Shown in pieces: positions 21,372 through 32,911 of a stretch of DNA of 64,000 nucleotides. Location of the stretch: the NCBI GenBank assembly GCA_963921825.1, contig OY997588.1, positions 72,557,020 to 72,621,019 of the forward strand, written 5' to 3'. Numbering within the stretch: the stretch's first letter is position 1; each line of letters opens with the position of its first letter. The position numbers and the translations under genes were made by a program. The notes below the pieces were generated by a model that was not told the DNA's origin, made no database searches, and saw nothing but the letters and a program-made list of their open reading frames with translations. This DNA is from Erodium maritimum. Lineage: Eukaryota > Streptophyta > Magnoliopsida > Geraniales > Geraniaceae.

Positions 21372-21680
21372 GTCCAATATCATGTCCCACATGATATCTA
21401 TGATCAGACTCCGGAATCCCATTCCAATGACTAACAGAACGTAAGCCATAAAGAGCCATCTTTCATACTAGTCGCTTCTAGTGAAGCTTTGTTGACTAGG
21501 GACCCATCGAGTGTGATCTATCTCGATCTATGGTTCTATTCGCATGGTGGGCATAGATCAGAGCACACATCGATATATTACTCCAACACATAAGTAATAT
21601 AAAGCCGCTTTAATTTTATTGCTAACGATGATATATACATTTGGACATTTAGGATTGAACTACGGGCACTAAGACTAACA
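21372..21680 (-). repeat. 5' LTR remnant of element B, right piece
   Basis: This continues the B 5' LTR past the A insertion and ends CTAAGACTAACA at the outer border of B, next to the TSD CTCTC (21681-21685). Confidence 0.9.
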
Positions 21681-21732
21681 CTCTCTTGGATACATCGAAC
21701 CACCAACTCTTTTTCTTTCTGGATCTTTCGCA

Positions 21733-23773
21733 ATGGTTTCTTCTTCAGCAACGGGACCTCCTCCTGGGTTTGAAAAATCTTTCACATTTCAAAGAGACAC
21801 AGAAGCTGGTCGACTCAAATTGGTGATTATTCCCCCACAACAAGTGATCAGAGAGACACATGATTTGGAAAGGCGACAAGTAGGGGGAGAACAGAATCTT
21901 TGTGCATAATCTTCCTCCTAGGACTTCCACAATCTGGTTACAAAATTTATTTATGGAATGTGGAGAGATCAGCAAGGTGGAAACCCCTTCCAATCCAAAC
22001 TTGAGGGGGAAATGGTTTGGTTTTATTACCTTTTACACAGCTGAAGCAATGCATAAAAGCTTAGAAATTTTTAATGGCTATGACTTAAAAGGCTTTAGGT
22101 TATTTGTGGTCAAAGCTTGGGATAAAAGAGCTGAAGGAGGAAGAAGGAATTTACAACCACTTTGGAAAAGAAAAGATCAATTTCACTTTCAGAATGTGTA
22201 TGAGAGTACACCAATCCTTCCAACTGGCTTTGTGGTTGAAGATAACAGAAAGCTACTTGAAAGAGGACACTTAGCATTGTTGCACAAGAATTTCTCAGTC
22301 GAAGCCAATGTGGAAGACTTTAAGGCAGAAAGGGAGGAGGAGATTGTCATCAAATCCTTGGGAAACATGGTAGTTCTAATTTACTTCCCTGATGAACAGG
22401 TAGAAAGGAAGGCTTTGCTGGATGATGGTGCTTGGCTACGGTTTTGGATGACTATTATTAATGACAAAAGAAAACTTTGCAAAGATGGAGGGAAATTCAC
22501 TTGGGTGGCTATACATGGAGTACCAATTCTGGGTTGGTGCACTGAGACATTTGAGGCCATAACCAAAAATCTGGGCTCTTTTGTTACAGTTCATCCAACC
22601 TCTCTTGATGGACATGTATTGGATGTGGCTTTTGTCTTGATTCATTCCTTGGAGTATCTGAAAGTTTACATGGAAACTGGCTTAATACTAGAAGACAAAG
22701 CATACAATGTCATGGTTAGTTCAGTGGAGAGTTCTTCTCTGCCTTTTGTTCATCTACAACCAATACACACAATCACTTCTTCTGACTCTGACTCTGAAGA
22801 TGAGACTCCAAAAACAAATGAAGTTGGACTATCAAGCAATCCTGGGGACACAATAGAGACTGAAGCAACCATTAACCAACTTGCTCAAACAGAGGTACTA
22901 CAAGGAGACATTTTGCCTAGTCAAAAGAATTTATTGGAAGATACTGAGGTTGGTGAGGCCATTATTCTGGAGGATCTGAATTTGAGGGAAGGGTATGTTG
23001 GTAGACAATCATTGGGGAATCAACATTTGGAGTTCCCTGCATTATCTCCCATAGTTAATGGCTTAGACTCTTTGCAATCACAGCAGCCATTCTCTTCTGG
23101 ATCCTTTAAAAATGCCCTTATTGTACCTGATACTTTTGGGGAGGAGAATTCAGTCTTGGAATCTACTGTTCCGATGACTACAACAGTTGAAACAGTGATG
23201 AAGGTTTTGGCAACTACAGATGGGACTACTGAGCTACAACAAGGACAAAAGGAAGTTTTGGGAGTTGAACACATTAATGTGATTCAACATACCCTTTCCC
23301 CCTTAGGTCCCATAGAACAGCCTGTTAAGCATTTTAACCCAGTTTTGGAGGGAATTAGGGTTTCAAACTCACTTTCACTTGCTAACTCTAATTGCTCAGC
23401 TGATACTAAGGGCCCCACAGGTAAGAAGAAATATTCAACCAATATTGCAGCTTATAACACAAGATCAAGAACAAAGTTTCCAACACCAAAGCCTTTTCAA
23501 TCTGCTGCAAAAATCAAAGAAAAAAGGGAGCTGCAGAATTTTAAACCTGGAGGAGAGGGCACCTGGAATTATTGTCAAGCACTTGGTCTCAAAGCATATA
23601 TAGAGGAGGATTTAGTGGCTGCTAGATTTGATAATTTGGAGTTTGAAAACAATCAAGCAGTGGATTTGGAAGGAGATTTAGAGGATGATTTTTGTGATTT
23701 AGAGGAGAATGATGAAGAAGGGGTCAACTCTTTGATTCAGACTCCTACTACTCAGAGACTCTTTACTCCATGA
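21733..23773 (+). pseudogene. LINE2 ORF1: RRM protein, one frameshift
   Basis: The start ATG at 21733 (MVSSSATGPPPGFE) is conserved with LINE1. The frame shifts once just before 21881, next to a GGGGG run, and is then open for 623 codons to 23773. An RRM comes first (FVHNLPPRT, GKWFGFITF), then a DUF4283-like domain (KFTWVAIHGVPILGWCTETFEAI, LDVAFVLIHS), then a long acidic, Ser/Thr-rich tail ending QTPTTQRLFTP. It is expected to bind LINE RNA. The stop TGA overlaps the ORF2 ATG (ATGA, 23770-23773). This is the best-preserved coding frame of the nested core of the window. Confidence 0.9.
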
Positions 23774-24081
23774 GAATTATCTCATGGAATATGAGGGGAG
23801 CCTCTTCCAAACAAAAGAGAAGAGCTCTCAATTGCTTGTGTCACAAGCAACAGGTAACAATGGTTCCAATTCAAGAGTCCAAACTTGAGGACCTTCCTTT
23901 TTATTTTCTTGATAGTTGTGGTTTCAGAAATGGTTGGGAGGCTGAGTTTACACCATCTATTGGGAATTCTGGTGGGATCATAACTATTTGGAACACCTTG
24001 GTTTTTGAAAAACAATCTTCCTTGGCTGAGAAACATGCCATTTATTGGATTGGCAGATTCACTCCCCTTGATTGTACCTTG
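23770..24081 (+). pseudogene. LINE2 ORF2, endonuclease N-terminus
   Basis: It begins MRIISWNMRGASS and carries the APE-type endonuclease residues IQESK and GNSGGIITIW. It is cut off at 24081 by the 5' LTR of element C. The protein resumes at 51537 after a loss of roughly 26 codons relative to LINE1. Confidence 0.9.
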
Positions 24082-25769
24082 TGTTAGTCTTAGTGCCCGT
24101 AGTTCAATCCTAAATGTCCAAATGTATATATCATCGTTAGCAATAAAATTAAAGCGGCTTTATATTACTTATGTGTTGGAATAATATATCGATGTGTGCT
24201 CTGATCTATGCCCACCATGCGAATAGAACCATAGATCAAGATAGATCACACTCGATGGGTCCCTAGTCAACAAAGCTTCACTAGAAGCGACTAGTATGAA
24301 AGATGGCTCTTTATGGCTTACGTTCTGTTAGTCATTGGAATGGGATTCTGGAGTCTGATCATAGATATCATGTGGGACATGATATTGGACGACCTGCCCT
24401 GAATATGTGCCATAGATTAAGTCATGAACATATTCAGTATTGTAGCTTGTCATGTATCCTTAGACCAAGGAGTCTTTGTGATTGCTATGTAGTCAACAAC
24501 TGAGTTTGACCTGAGCCTAACGTTGTCCGTAACAGGGCTTCCATAACGGCCAGGATTGGCTTGGGGACGGGCTACATGAGTGACACGAAAGACGGCTAAG
24601 GGATTTATCCCTCATACTAAGGTATGGGAAAGATATCGGTTCTCGGCCGCTTGATCGAGAGTGACTGAAAGAATAGCATGGCCATGCACATGATACTGGG
24701 TATCATATCTTCAGTCATCTCACATATCAAGGAACGGTGATTGAGAATAATAAGGATGACGGCTCTATGCCTTATCTCAATCAGGATATCGGAGATAAAA
24801 GGATAATGACAGGGACGACGGAAAGGTTAGAATCGACAGGGTCGATTCGTTATGTAGTGTCAGGCAATACTAAAGTCTCGTTAGTTGCCACTTAAATAGG
24901 ATCAACTAAAATGGGATTTTACGTTGATCTATTGACATGCATAAACCTAAGGGTCACACCGGAGGATGAAACTCATTGACACATTTATGGAGAATGGCCA
25001 AAAGGGAGTTGTCTCGGGACATGACCAAAACTGGGTTTTGGGTCATGTGCCCGTAAGTGAATAGGACTTTACGGATCGAGACAAGGCTTGGAGTCTTGGG
25101 ATTGATCGCGTCGGATAATGTTGGACATTTCCGGTATGGAAGGCATGGAGGCGATGAGCGAATCACGGGACCTCGTTGGAAATGGCCACGGGCCATGTTC
25201 CAAGAGGCCCATGAAAGGCCCATGCAACCAAGGCCCATGGCACTAATTAATCAAGTCTTGATTAATTAGTACTAAGTAAGCAAGACAAGGATTAAGGTGT
25301 TGGTGATTCACCACCTAACCCAATCTTGTCTTGCCATACTTTGTCCTATTTACACCTTACTTGACACCATACTTGTCCCATGCCTTTAGTTGGACAAGTA
25401 TGGGTTTTGTTATGTTTAAGTCATCTTTTTTCAACATAACAAACACAAGACAAGAATAGGAAACACAACTTCTCTCCCCCTTCCCTTGCAATTTCGGGTT
25501 TGGCAAGCTCCCACCTCCATTTTTGTGTTCTTGAGTCCTCAAAGAGAAGAAATACGTGGCTTTGATTCCCATGTGGATACGTAGGCGTCTTGGAGACTCA
25601 AGCCAATCATTCGTTAACCGGTGTTCTTGCTTTGGTAAGAGATAGTGCTGAATTTTTCTCTTGTGAATCCATTCTTTGTTAGTTGTTTCATGGTTTTAAC
25701 CGTCTCTTGGTTTTTATTGATTTTCCGCTGCGAGTTGGTTCATCTCCAACCCTACCTCGAGACCCAACA
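24082..25769 (+). repeat. 5' LTR of element C
   Basis: 1688 bp, TGTTAGTC...ACCCAACA. It is in inverted orientation and nearly identical to the LTRs of array D, the nearest of which starts at 27498. Confidence 0.94.
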
Positions 25770-25770
25770 G

Positions 25771-25782
25771 TGGTATCAGAGC
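25771..25782 (+). other. Primer-binding site of element C
   Basis: TGGTATCAGAGC, one base after the LTR. Confidence 0.92.
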
Positions 25783-27325
25783 CGTGCTACCTTCAGGATT
25801 CACAAGACGGTGTTCAAAGTTTCGGTTTTGCTTGAAAGTTTCGTTTTTGGCATGTTGTTTTGCTAAATTGTTTGATAACATGTTTTAAATTCTTGTTCAT
25901 GGATTTAATGCATGTAAAATGAATTTTTGAAAATTATTTCAAATCTGGAAATTTTGAAAAAAATTTGATTTTTCGGGTCTCGGGAGCGGGACTCTCGGGG
26001 AGCCGAAACCGGGACCGAACGGGGCTCCGTTGGACGGAGCTAGGCCAAGGATGACCATTGGATGGTTGATATACCAAGGCTAAACCGTTTTGTTAGTTAT
26101 GACGAGTTTGGAACCGTCATGACGAACTCGAAGATCAAATGTTCAAAAGTTTCATTTTTGAACGGTTTCGTTAAACCGAGCATCAAAAAATTTCGAAACT
26201 TGGCTATTAATTAAAACCGGAAAATCACATGATGTTTGATAACATGCTTGTTTGATAACACGATGTGTGATGTGATGTTGGCATGGTGTACATAATAGCC
26301 CCGAGCTCAATTTAATTATTTATCGCTTTTCACGGCCTGCGAGCCGTTAGTGTTAGCGTGTAATTATTCTTTCAAGGTGTGGTCGTCGAACCACTTGTTT
26401 GTAATATTTATTTATTCCCGACCTGCGAGTCGTGTATTAAATTGTAACATTTTACTCAAGATGAAGAAAGGGCGAAAAGGTCATTTGGTGGCTTTTCGGG
26501 TGTTGGCATCGGCTTGGAGTCGATGGAGCTCAAGAAGCTAGTGGGAGTTAGTTTAGGGGGCTATTATGTGCATATTTATCGCTTTATGCTTGGTTTAGTT
26601 TATGCATGATTAATTCTATGTGTTTTAGAATTGCATGCTTAACTTTATTTACCGAGCATATCACCTCACATGCAAAGATAAAATTGGAATTTTAATCCTT
26701 GTGTGTGAACCCTTAGAACCGTCATTGCATTGGATGTAGTTGACGGGTTCAAAGGAAGAATTACATTGGATGTAATTTGAGGCATCATTGCATTTGGAAT
26801 GTAGTTGATGTGCTCATCGCATCTAGGATGTGCCAAAGTTTTGAACACAACTGGACAAGTAAAAGCGGGTCATGTCCGATACCTCCCAATCATCAACACC
26901 TTACTACCTCCCCGTCCTATGGGTGTCGTGCGCATTAGCGGAGCATCCATGGGGAAGCGGGGTAGTAGGTTTGGACGACATATTTGGGTGTCGTGCGCAT
27001 TAGCGGAGCACCTACATAGTGACGGGCCATAGTTGAAAATTGGTGGACCCGACTACGATTCTCAGCCTGAGGTTGAGCTAGGGTAACAGATAGGGTAAGC
27101 CGTGTACATAAGTACATACCCTATCCAAGAGTCACATTGGATGTGATTGGATGGAGTCCTACCTACATAGCTCTATTAAGTAGTGAGCATTAGTTCAGCT
27201 TAATCGACTGAATCAAGGATCTTGGTTTCAGATTCTAAAGGTTTAGAATCGATTGTTGGTGTTTAAGCTTGATCTTCATAAAATCTATTCAGTTTACTGA
27301 TTGAATTTTATCTGTTGTAGATCAA
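25783..27325 (+). other. Untranslated leader of element C
   Basis: The same 1.5-kb leader as in element A, with the 25-bp duplicated motif near 26921 and 26986 and the CTGCGA-loop hairpins near 26335 and 26420. No coding frame is supported. Confidence 0.75.
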
Positions 27326-27497
27326 ATGGCAAATTCAGCGAACATTAATAGTTTGTCATTAAAAACCATTCTTGACAGGGTCAAGCTAAATGGGACAAAC
27401 TATTTGGACTGGTACAGAATTTTGAGGATAGTCCTCAATTCTGAACGCAAAGAATATGTCCTTGACAAGGCTGTCTCTAAGACCATATCAGAGTTAC
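27326..27497 (+). pseudogene. Element C gag N-terminus, interrupted by array D
   Basis: MANSANINSLSLKTIL...SKTISEL, then the D array enters at 27498. The gag continues at 50122 with HEVSSAVEKN. Confidence 0.88.
27493..27497. repeat. TSD of array D, left copy
   Basis: GTTAC here and at 50117-50121. In element A the same site reads GAGTTACATGAAG without interruption, so one TSD pair brackets the whole 22.6-kb array. Confidence 0.95.
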
Positions 27498-29185
27498 TGT
27501 TGGGTCTCGAGGTAGGGTTGGAGATGAACCAACTCGCAGCGGAAAATCAAGGAAAACCAAGAGACGATTAAAACCATGAAACAACTAACAAAGAATGGAT
27601 TCACAAGAGAAAAATTCAGCACTAGTTCTTACCAAAACAAGAACACCGGGTAACGAATGATTGGCTTGAGTCTCCAAGACGCCTACGTATCCACATGGGA
27701 ATCAAAGCCACGTAGTTCTTCTCTTTGAGGACTCAAGAACACAAACATGGAGGTGGAAACTAGCCAAACCCGAAATGGCCATGGAAGAGGGAGAGAAAAT
27801 GTGTTTCCTATTCTTGTCTTGTGTTTGTTATGTTGAAAAAAGATGACTTAAACATAACAAAACCCATACTTGTCCAACTAAAGGCATGGGACAAGTATGG
27901 TGTCAAGTAAGGTGTAAATAGGACAAAGTATGGCAAGACAAGATTGGGTTAGGTGGTGAATCACCAACACCTTAATCCTTGTCTTGCTTACTTAGTACTA
28001 ATTAATCAAGACTTGATTAATTAGTTCTATGGGCCTTGGTTGCATGGGCCTTTCATGGGCCTCTTGGAACATGGCCCGTGGCCATTTCTAACGAGGTCCC
28101 GTGATTCGCTCATCGCCTCCAAGCCTTCCATACCGGAAATGTCCAACATTATCCGACGCGATCAATCCCAAGACTCCAAGCCTTGTCTCGATCCGTAAAG
28201 TCCTATTCACGTACGGGCACATGACCCAAAACCCAGTTTTGGTCATGTCCCGAGACAACTCCCTTTTGGCCATTCTCCATAAATGTGTCAATGAGTTTCA
28301 TCCTCCGGTGTGACCCTTAGGTTTATGCATGTCAATAGATCAACGTAAAATCCCATTTTACTTGATCCTATTTAAGTGGCAACTAACGAGACTTTAGTAT
28401 TGCCTGACACTGCATAACGAATCGACCCTGTCGATTCTAACCTTTCCGTCATCCCTGTCATTATCCTTTTATCTCCGATATCCTGATTGAGATAAGGCAT
28501 AGAGCCGTCATCCTTATTATTCTCAATCACCGTTCCTTGATATGTGAGATGACTGAAGATATGATACCCAGTATCATGTGCATGGCCATGCTATTCTTCC
28601 AGTCACTCTCGATCAAGTGGCCGAGAACCGATATCTTTCCCATACCTTAGTATGAGGGATAAATCCCTTAGCCGTCTTTCGTGTCACTCATGTAGCCCGT
28701 CCCCAAGCCAATCCTGGCCGTTATGGAAGCCCTGTTACGGACAACGTTAGGCTCAGGTCAAACTCAGTTGTTGACTACATAGCGATCACAAAGACTCCTT
28801 GGTCTAAGGATACATGACAAGCTACAACACTGAATATGTTCATGACTTAATCTATGGCACATATTCAGGGCGGGTCGTCCAATATCATGTCCCACATGAT
28901 ATCTATGATCAGACTCCGGAATCCCATTCCAATGACTAACAGAACGTAAGCCATAAAGAGCCATCTTTCATACTAGTCGCTTGTAGTGAAGCTTTGTTGA
29001 CTAGGGACCCATCGAGTGTGATCTATCTCGATCTATGGTTCTATTCGCATGGTGGGCATAGATCAGAGCACACATCGATATATTACCCCAACACATAAGT
29101 AATATAAAGCCGCTTTAATTTTATTGCTAACGATGATATATACATTTGGACATTTAGGATTGAACTACGGGCACTAAGACTAACA
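27498..29185 (-). repeat. Array D LTR 1 (outer 3' LTR)
   Basis: 1688 bp, TGTTGGGTCTCGAGG...GACTAACA on the plus strand. It directly abuts the TSD GTTAC on its left side. Confidence 0.95.
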
Positions 29186-29401
29186 ATCTCCCACTTGCCC
29201 TGACTAGGGACCCATCGAGTGTGATCTATCTCGATCTATGGTTCTATTCGCATGGTGGGCATAGATCAGAGCACACATCGATATATTACCCCAACACATA
29301 AGTAATATAAAGCCGCTTTAATTTTATTGCTAACGATGATATATACATTTGGACATTTAGGATTGAACTACGGGCACTAAGACTAACAATCTCCCACTTG
29401 C
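29186..29401 (-). repeat. PPT-U3-PPT duplication in unit 1
   Basis: On the minus strand the internal region ends with a PPT (29386-29401), then the first about 184 bp of an LTR (29202-29385), then a second PPT (29186-29201), and only then the full 3' LTR. The same structure lies at 36163-36378 and 43140-43355 in the other two units. Element A has a single PPT. This accounts exactly for the 200-bp size difference between the D and A interiors. Confidence 0.93.
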
Positions 29402-29539
29402 CCTAGTTCCAATCTAAACTCCAATATGTCCCCATCGACTTTACATGTCTAACATGTTCAGGCAGTGACACTGCCTTAGTCAAAGGGTTGGCTATGTTAT
29501 CATCTGTTGCAATATCGGTTATCTTCACTTCACCTCAGT

Positions 29540-29737
29540 TCAGTATTTATCTGATGAGGTGGATACGCCGCAGTACATGTTTGGATTTGTTATGCGATCT
29601 AGGCTTTTAGCTTGCGCAATGGCCCTTGTGTTGTCGCAAAATGGATTCACCGGACTGGATGGGTTTTTAATTACACCCAGCCCTGCCATGAATTTCCAAA
29701 TCCACATAGCCTCCTTAGCTGCCTCTGCAGCATCCAT
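29540..29737 (-). pseudogene. Array D unit 1 RNase H fragment
   Basis: MDAAEAAKEAMWIWKF and CDNTRAIAQAKS match copia RNase H, as in element A. The homologous fragments are at 36517-36714 (unit 2) and 43494-43691 (unit 3). Confidence 0.8.
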
Positions 29738-30056
29738 GTACTTGGCCTCTGTCGTAGATTCGGCAATGGTATCTTGCTTTACGCTTTCCCAGCTAAAGCT
29801 CTGCCATTCAGCGTAAACACATATCCTGATTGACTTCTAAAGTCATCTGGATTTGTCTTGGAAAACTAGCGTCTACTCATCCTTCGACGACTAGTTCAGC
29901 ATCATCTTTCCCCCGGGTTAGAATGATGTCTACTGGTACAACATAAGGCTTACGAGACGTCTGGTCTCATACATGTCATGGCATATATGATCGATCCTGC
30001 CCCCAGGCGCATAGGATTTTCATCATCCTTTTCAGCTCATCAGGTGTCTTAGGACA

Positions 30057-30824
30057 CTAAGTCTTGCTGAGATGAATGCCATGACTAGTGGGTAAGAGTT
30101 CTTTCTTTGAATCGAGCATTAAGAACCTACTCAATGCCTTGTTCACATAGGTTCCCTGACTTAAATCCAAGACCCTCTTGGTGCGATCTCTACATATCTT
30201 AATCCTTAAGATATGAGAAGCATCGCCTAAGTCCTTTATTGAAAAACACTTCCTCAACCAAGCTTTAGTCTCGTGCAAGGTTGGGATGTCGTTTTCAATG
30301 AGAACCAGAAAGGTAATATTGCTCCCACTAGCCTTCTTATAAACGCAAGATTCATCCTCGTTCTTGATTAAGCCAAATCCAATTACAGCTTCATCAAAAC
30401 GAAGGATCCAACTCCGAGAAGTTCGTTTCAATCCATAAATGGATTTCAACAACTTATAAATCTTTCCTTTATTCTTCGGATCGTCAAAACCTTTGGGCCG
30501 AGACATATAAACGTACTCAGTCAAATTTCCATTTAGGAAAGCGGTTTTGACATCCACTTGCCATATCTCGTAATTATGATACGCAGTTATGTCAAGAAGA
30601 ATTTGGATCGATTTTGACCATAGCCACTAAGGAGAAGGTTTCCTCATAGTCAATCCATGCCTATAACCTTTCGCCACCAGTTGAGCTTTGTAGGTCAGAG
30701 GGTTGCCATCAATGTCCATCTTCACCTTGAAGATCCATTTGCATCCGATGGTCCTCACACCATTGATGGGATCAACCGGTTCCCAGACTCGGTTGTCCGA
30801 CATGGATTGCATTTCCTCCCTCAT
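30057..30824 (-). pseudogene. Array D unit 1 reverse transcriptase without YVDD
   Basis: Two frames. The N-terminal part (30627-30824 plus upstream remnants) has NRVWEPVDPI and IGCKWIFKVKMDIDG. The C-terminal part (30057-30557) has MDVKTAFLNGNL, SIYGLKRTSRSW, KDLGDASHIL and LDLSQGTYVNKAL. The catalytic YVDD block is missing between FLVL and NDIPTL. Unit 1 also has a private stop: base 30830 is A where units 2 and 3 have C, which turns a Gly codon into TGA and shortens the frame relative to the others. Confidence 0.88.
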
Positions 30825-31044
30825 GGCTCACAGCCATAACTCGGAGTTGGGCCCATCCACGACTTCCTGAAAGGTGGCTGGATCATCGTGATCCACCATG
30901 ACTTCATTGTCACCTCCAGATAACATATCTTGGAGGTGGAAGATTGATCCTTTCAAATCGTCTTGGACCTTCCGGAATTGTAACAGGAATTGGTTCTTAC
31001 TCTACGACAATCTCTGACTCCTTTCTACTGGGTTGTCAATTGGT

Positions 31045-32282
31045 TTAGACAGATCTGTACCATCCTGAATTTCTTCGAGATGCACAGTCCTTCCAATGAC
31101 GTCTTTGGAAACAAAACTTCTTTTCCATAAAGACCCCACCCCAAGCGACGAACACCATGTTCTCACTGGGATTGTAGAAATAGTATCCCCTTGTTTCTTT
31201 GGGACACCACACGAAGGTGCATATCTCAGATCTTGGTTCGAGCTTAGTCGAAACCAAATGTTTCACATAAGCCTCGTAACCACAAATCTTTAGGAAGGAC
31301 AAAGCGGGCATCATCCCGTACCATTTTTTAAAATGGTGTCCCTTCCACACCATTCGTCGAAGCCCGATTCACTATGAATGCGGTCGTCTCTAGAGCAAAA
31401 CCCCTAAAAGAGATTGGGAGATCAGTCCAACTAATCATGGAACAGACCATTGTCTAACAATGTCCGATTTCTCCGTTTGGCTACACCTTTCAACTATAGT
31501 GACCTAGGAGGAGTCCATTCCAAAAGGATCCCATTCTCTTTTAGATGATCTAATAACTCTGTGGTCAAGTATTTTCCACCTCGATCCAATCGAAGTGCCT
31601 TAATACCTTTGTCGAGCTGGTTTTCTACTATAGTCTTAAACTCTTTGAATTTATCAAAAGCTTCAGACTTATGTCTCACCGAATAGACATAACCATATTT
31701 ACTGTAATCATCAGTAAATGTGATAAAGTAGCTAAAACCCCTCCTGGCAAGTGAACTTATTGGTCTACACACATTCGAGTGTATCAGCCCCAATAATTCA
31801 CCCGCCCTTTCATCGCGATCGATAAAGGGCACTTTAGTCATTTTGCCCATCAAACAAACCTTGCACCTATCGATCGAATGGAATTCGAATGAACCTAAAA
31901 GCCCGCACTTCTGAAGTGCTGATAGGCGCTTCTTGTTTATGCGACCCAAATGACAGTACCATAACAGAGTTAGGTTTAAATCGTTGGATTTAGACCTCTT
32001 GGTATTAACGGAATATATAGAACTTGAGGCATTGTTACCCATATCTAATATGTACAATCCTCCAACCATGTCAGTACTGGTATAAAACATATCATTGCAT
32101 AGAACATTGAAAACTCCATTTCCAATATTAACATTATATCCTTCCTTGTCAAACACGGATACAGATATAATATTCCTACTAAAAGTAGGTATGCAATATA
32201 CATTATACAATACTAAGACAAGGCCTCTTGGCAAAGCAAGACTCATGGATCCTACAGCAGTTGCCACAACTCTGAGGTCCAT
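31045..32282 (-). pseudogene. Array D unit 1 integrase, inactivated
   Basis: The open part 31494-32282 (262 aa) holds the protease tail, the zinc region (LLWYCHLGRINKKRL...CKVCLMGK) and the integrase core with the Asp-to-Asn change in LIHSNVCRP. It ends at the shared stop before VAKRRNRTL, the position of the Glu-to-Lys change. The C-terminal piece is 31045-31353 (VKHLVSTKLEPRSE, GYYFYNPSENMVFVA). The zinc-binding His that element A has lost is kept here. Confidence 0.87.
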
Positions 32283-32911
32283 TTCGTGCTTTCCAAATCT
32301 CTCCTACTTTCAGCCACCATATATTAGTGCATGTGTGAGATTCAGTCATGGTATCTAATACCCATGAATCTTTGGAAGTAGAGAGATGTAGCTCTATAGA
32401 GTTAATACCGAATGAAGGCACGATCCCACCGCCCCTCCTTAGATCATCCAGGTTTCCTGATGAAGGCGCAGTCCTACTGCCCTTCTTCAGATCATCCAGG
32501 CTATTTGATGAAGGCGCAGTCCCACTGCCCTTCTTCAGATCAGCCGTGAACTTCCTGTAATCCCGGTTCCAATGACCAGGCTGTTGGCAGTAGAAGCAGA
32601 CATTCTCATGTGTCTCATCTTTCCTGCCAAGTGCGCATGGGCCCCGCCCTTGCCACTTCCAATTCCCTTGTTGACCATCAGAATATCCTTGGATCCCAGA
32701 TCCCTGAGATATTCTTCTCAGCAGTTAATGACACTTCATGTAACTCTGATATGGTCTTAGAGACAGCCTTGTCAAGGACATATTCTTTGCGTTCAGACTT
32801 GAGGACTATCCTCAAAATTCTGTACCAGTCCAAATAGTTTGTCCCATTTAGCTTGACCCTGTCAAGAATGGTTTTTAATGACAAACTATTAATGTTCGCT
32901 GAATTTTCCAT
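32203..32911 (-). pseudogene. Array D unit 1 gag, zinc knuckle and protease remnant
   Basis: Gag opens at 32911 (MENSANIN in this unit, MANSANIN in units 2 and 3) and stops at 32678 after 77 codons. The shifted frame to 32203 carries the CCHY knuckle CFYCQQPGHWNRDY and the DTM protease site. The gag core is deleted as in A and C. Confidence 0.85.

Larger units (their letters stand above)
10887..21680 (-). mobile_element. Copia element B, internally deleted, split by element A
   Basis: A minus-strand element inserted in the LINE2 5' UTR. It has a full 3' LTR (10887-12574), a PPT, about 125 bp of 3' internal sequence (to about 12715), and then a jump straight into the 5' LTR (12711-12903 and 21372-21680). 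TCACT at 12711-12715 is shared by the internal region and the LTR, so a microhomology-mediated deletion removed nearly all of the interior and part of the 5' LTR. Element A later inserted into the LTR remnant. Confidence 0.9.

Noticed and set aside
21902..23773. 623-aa frame as a host RNA-binding protein gene
   Set aside because: The frame is followed at once by a LINE endonuclease frame, has a diverged copy in LINE1 with the same neighbour, and lies inside a TSD-flanked LINE.
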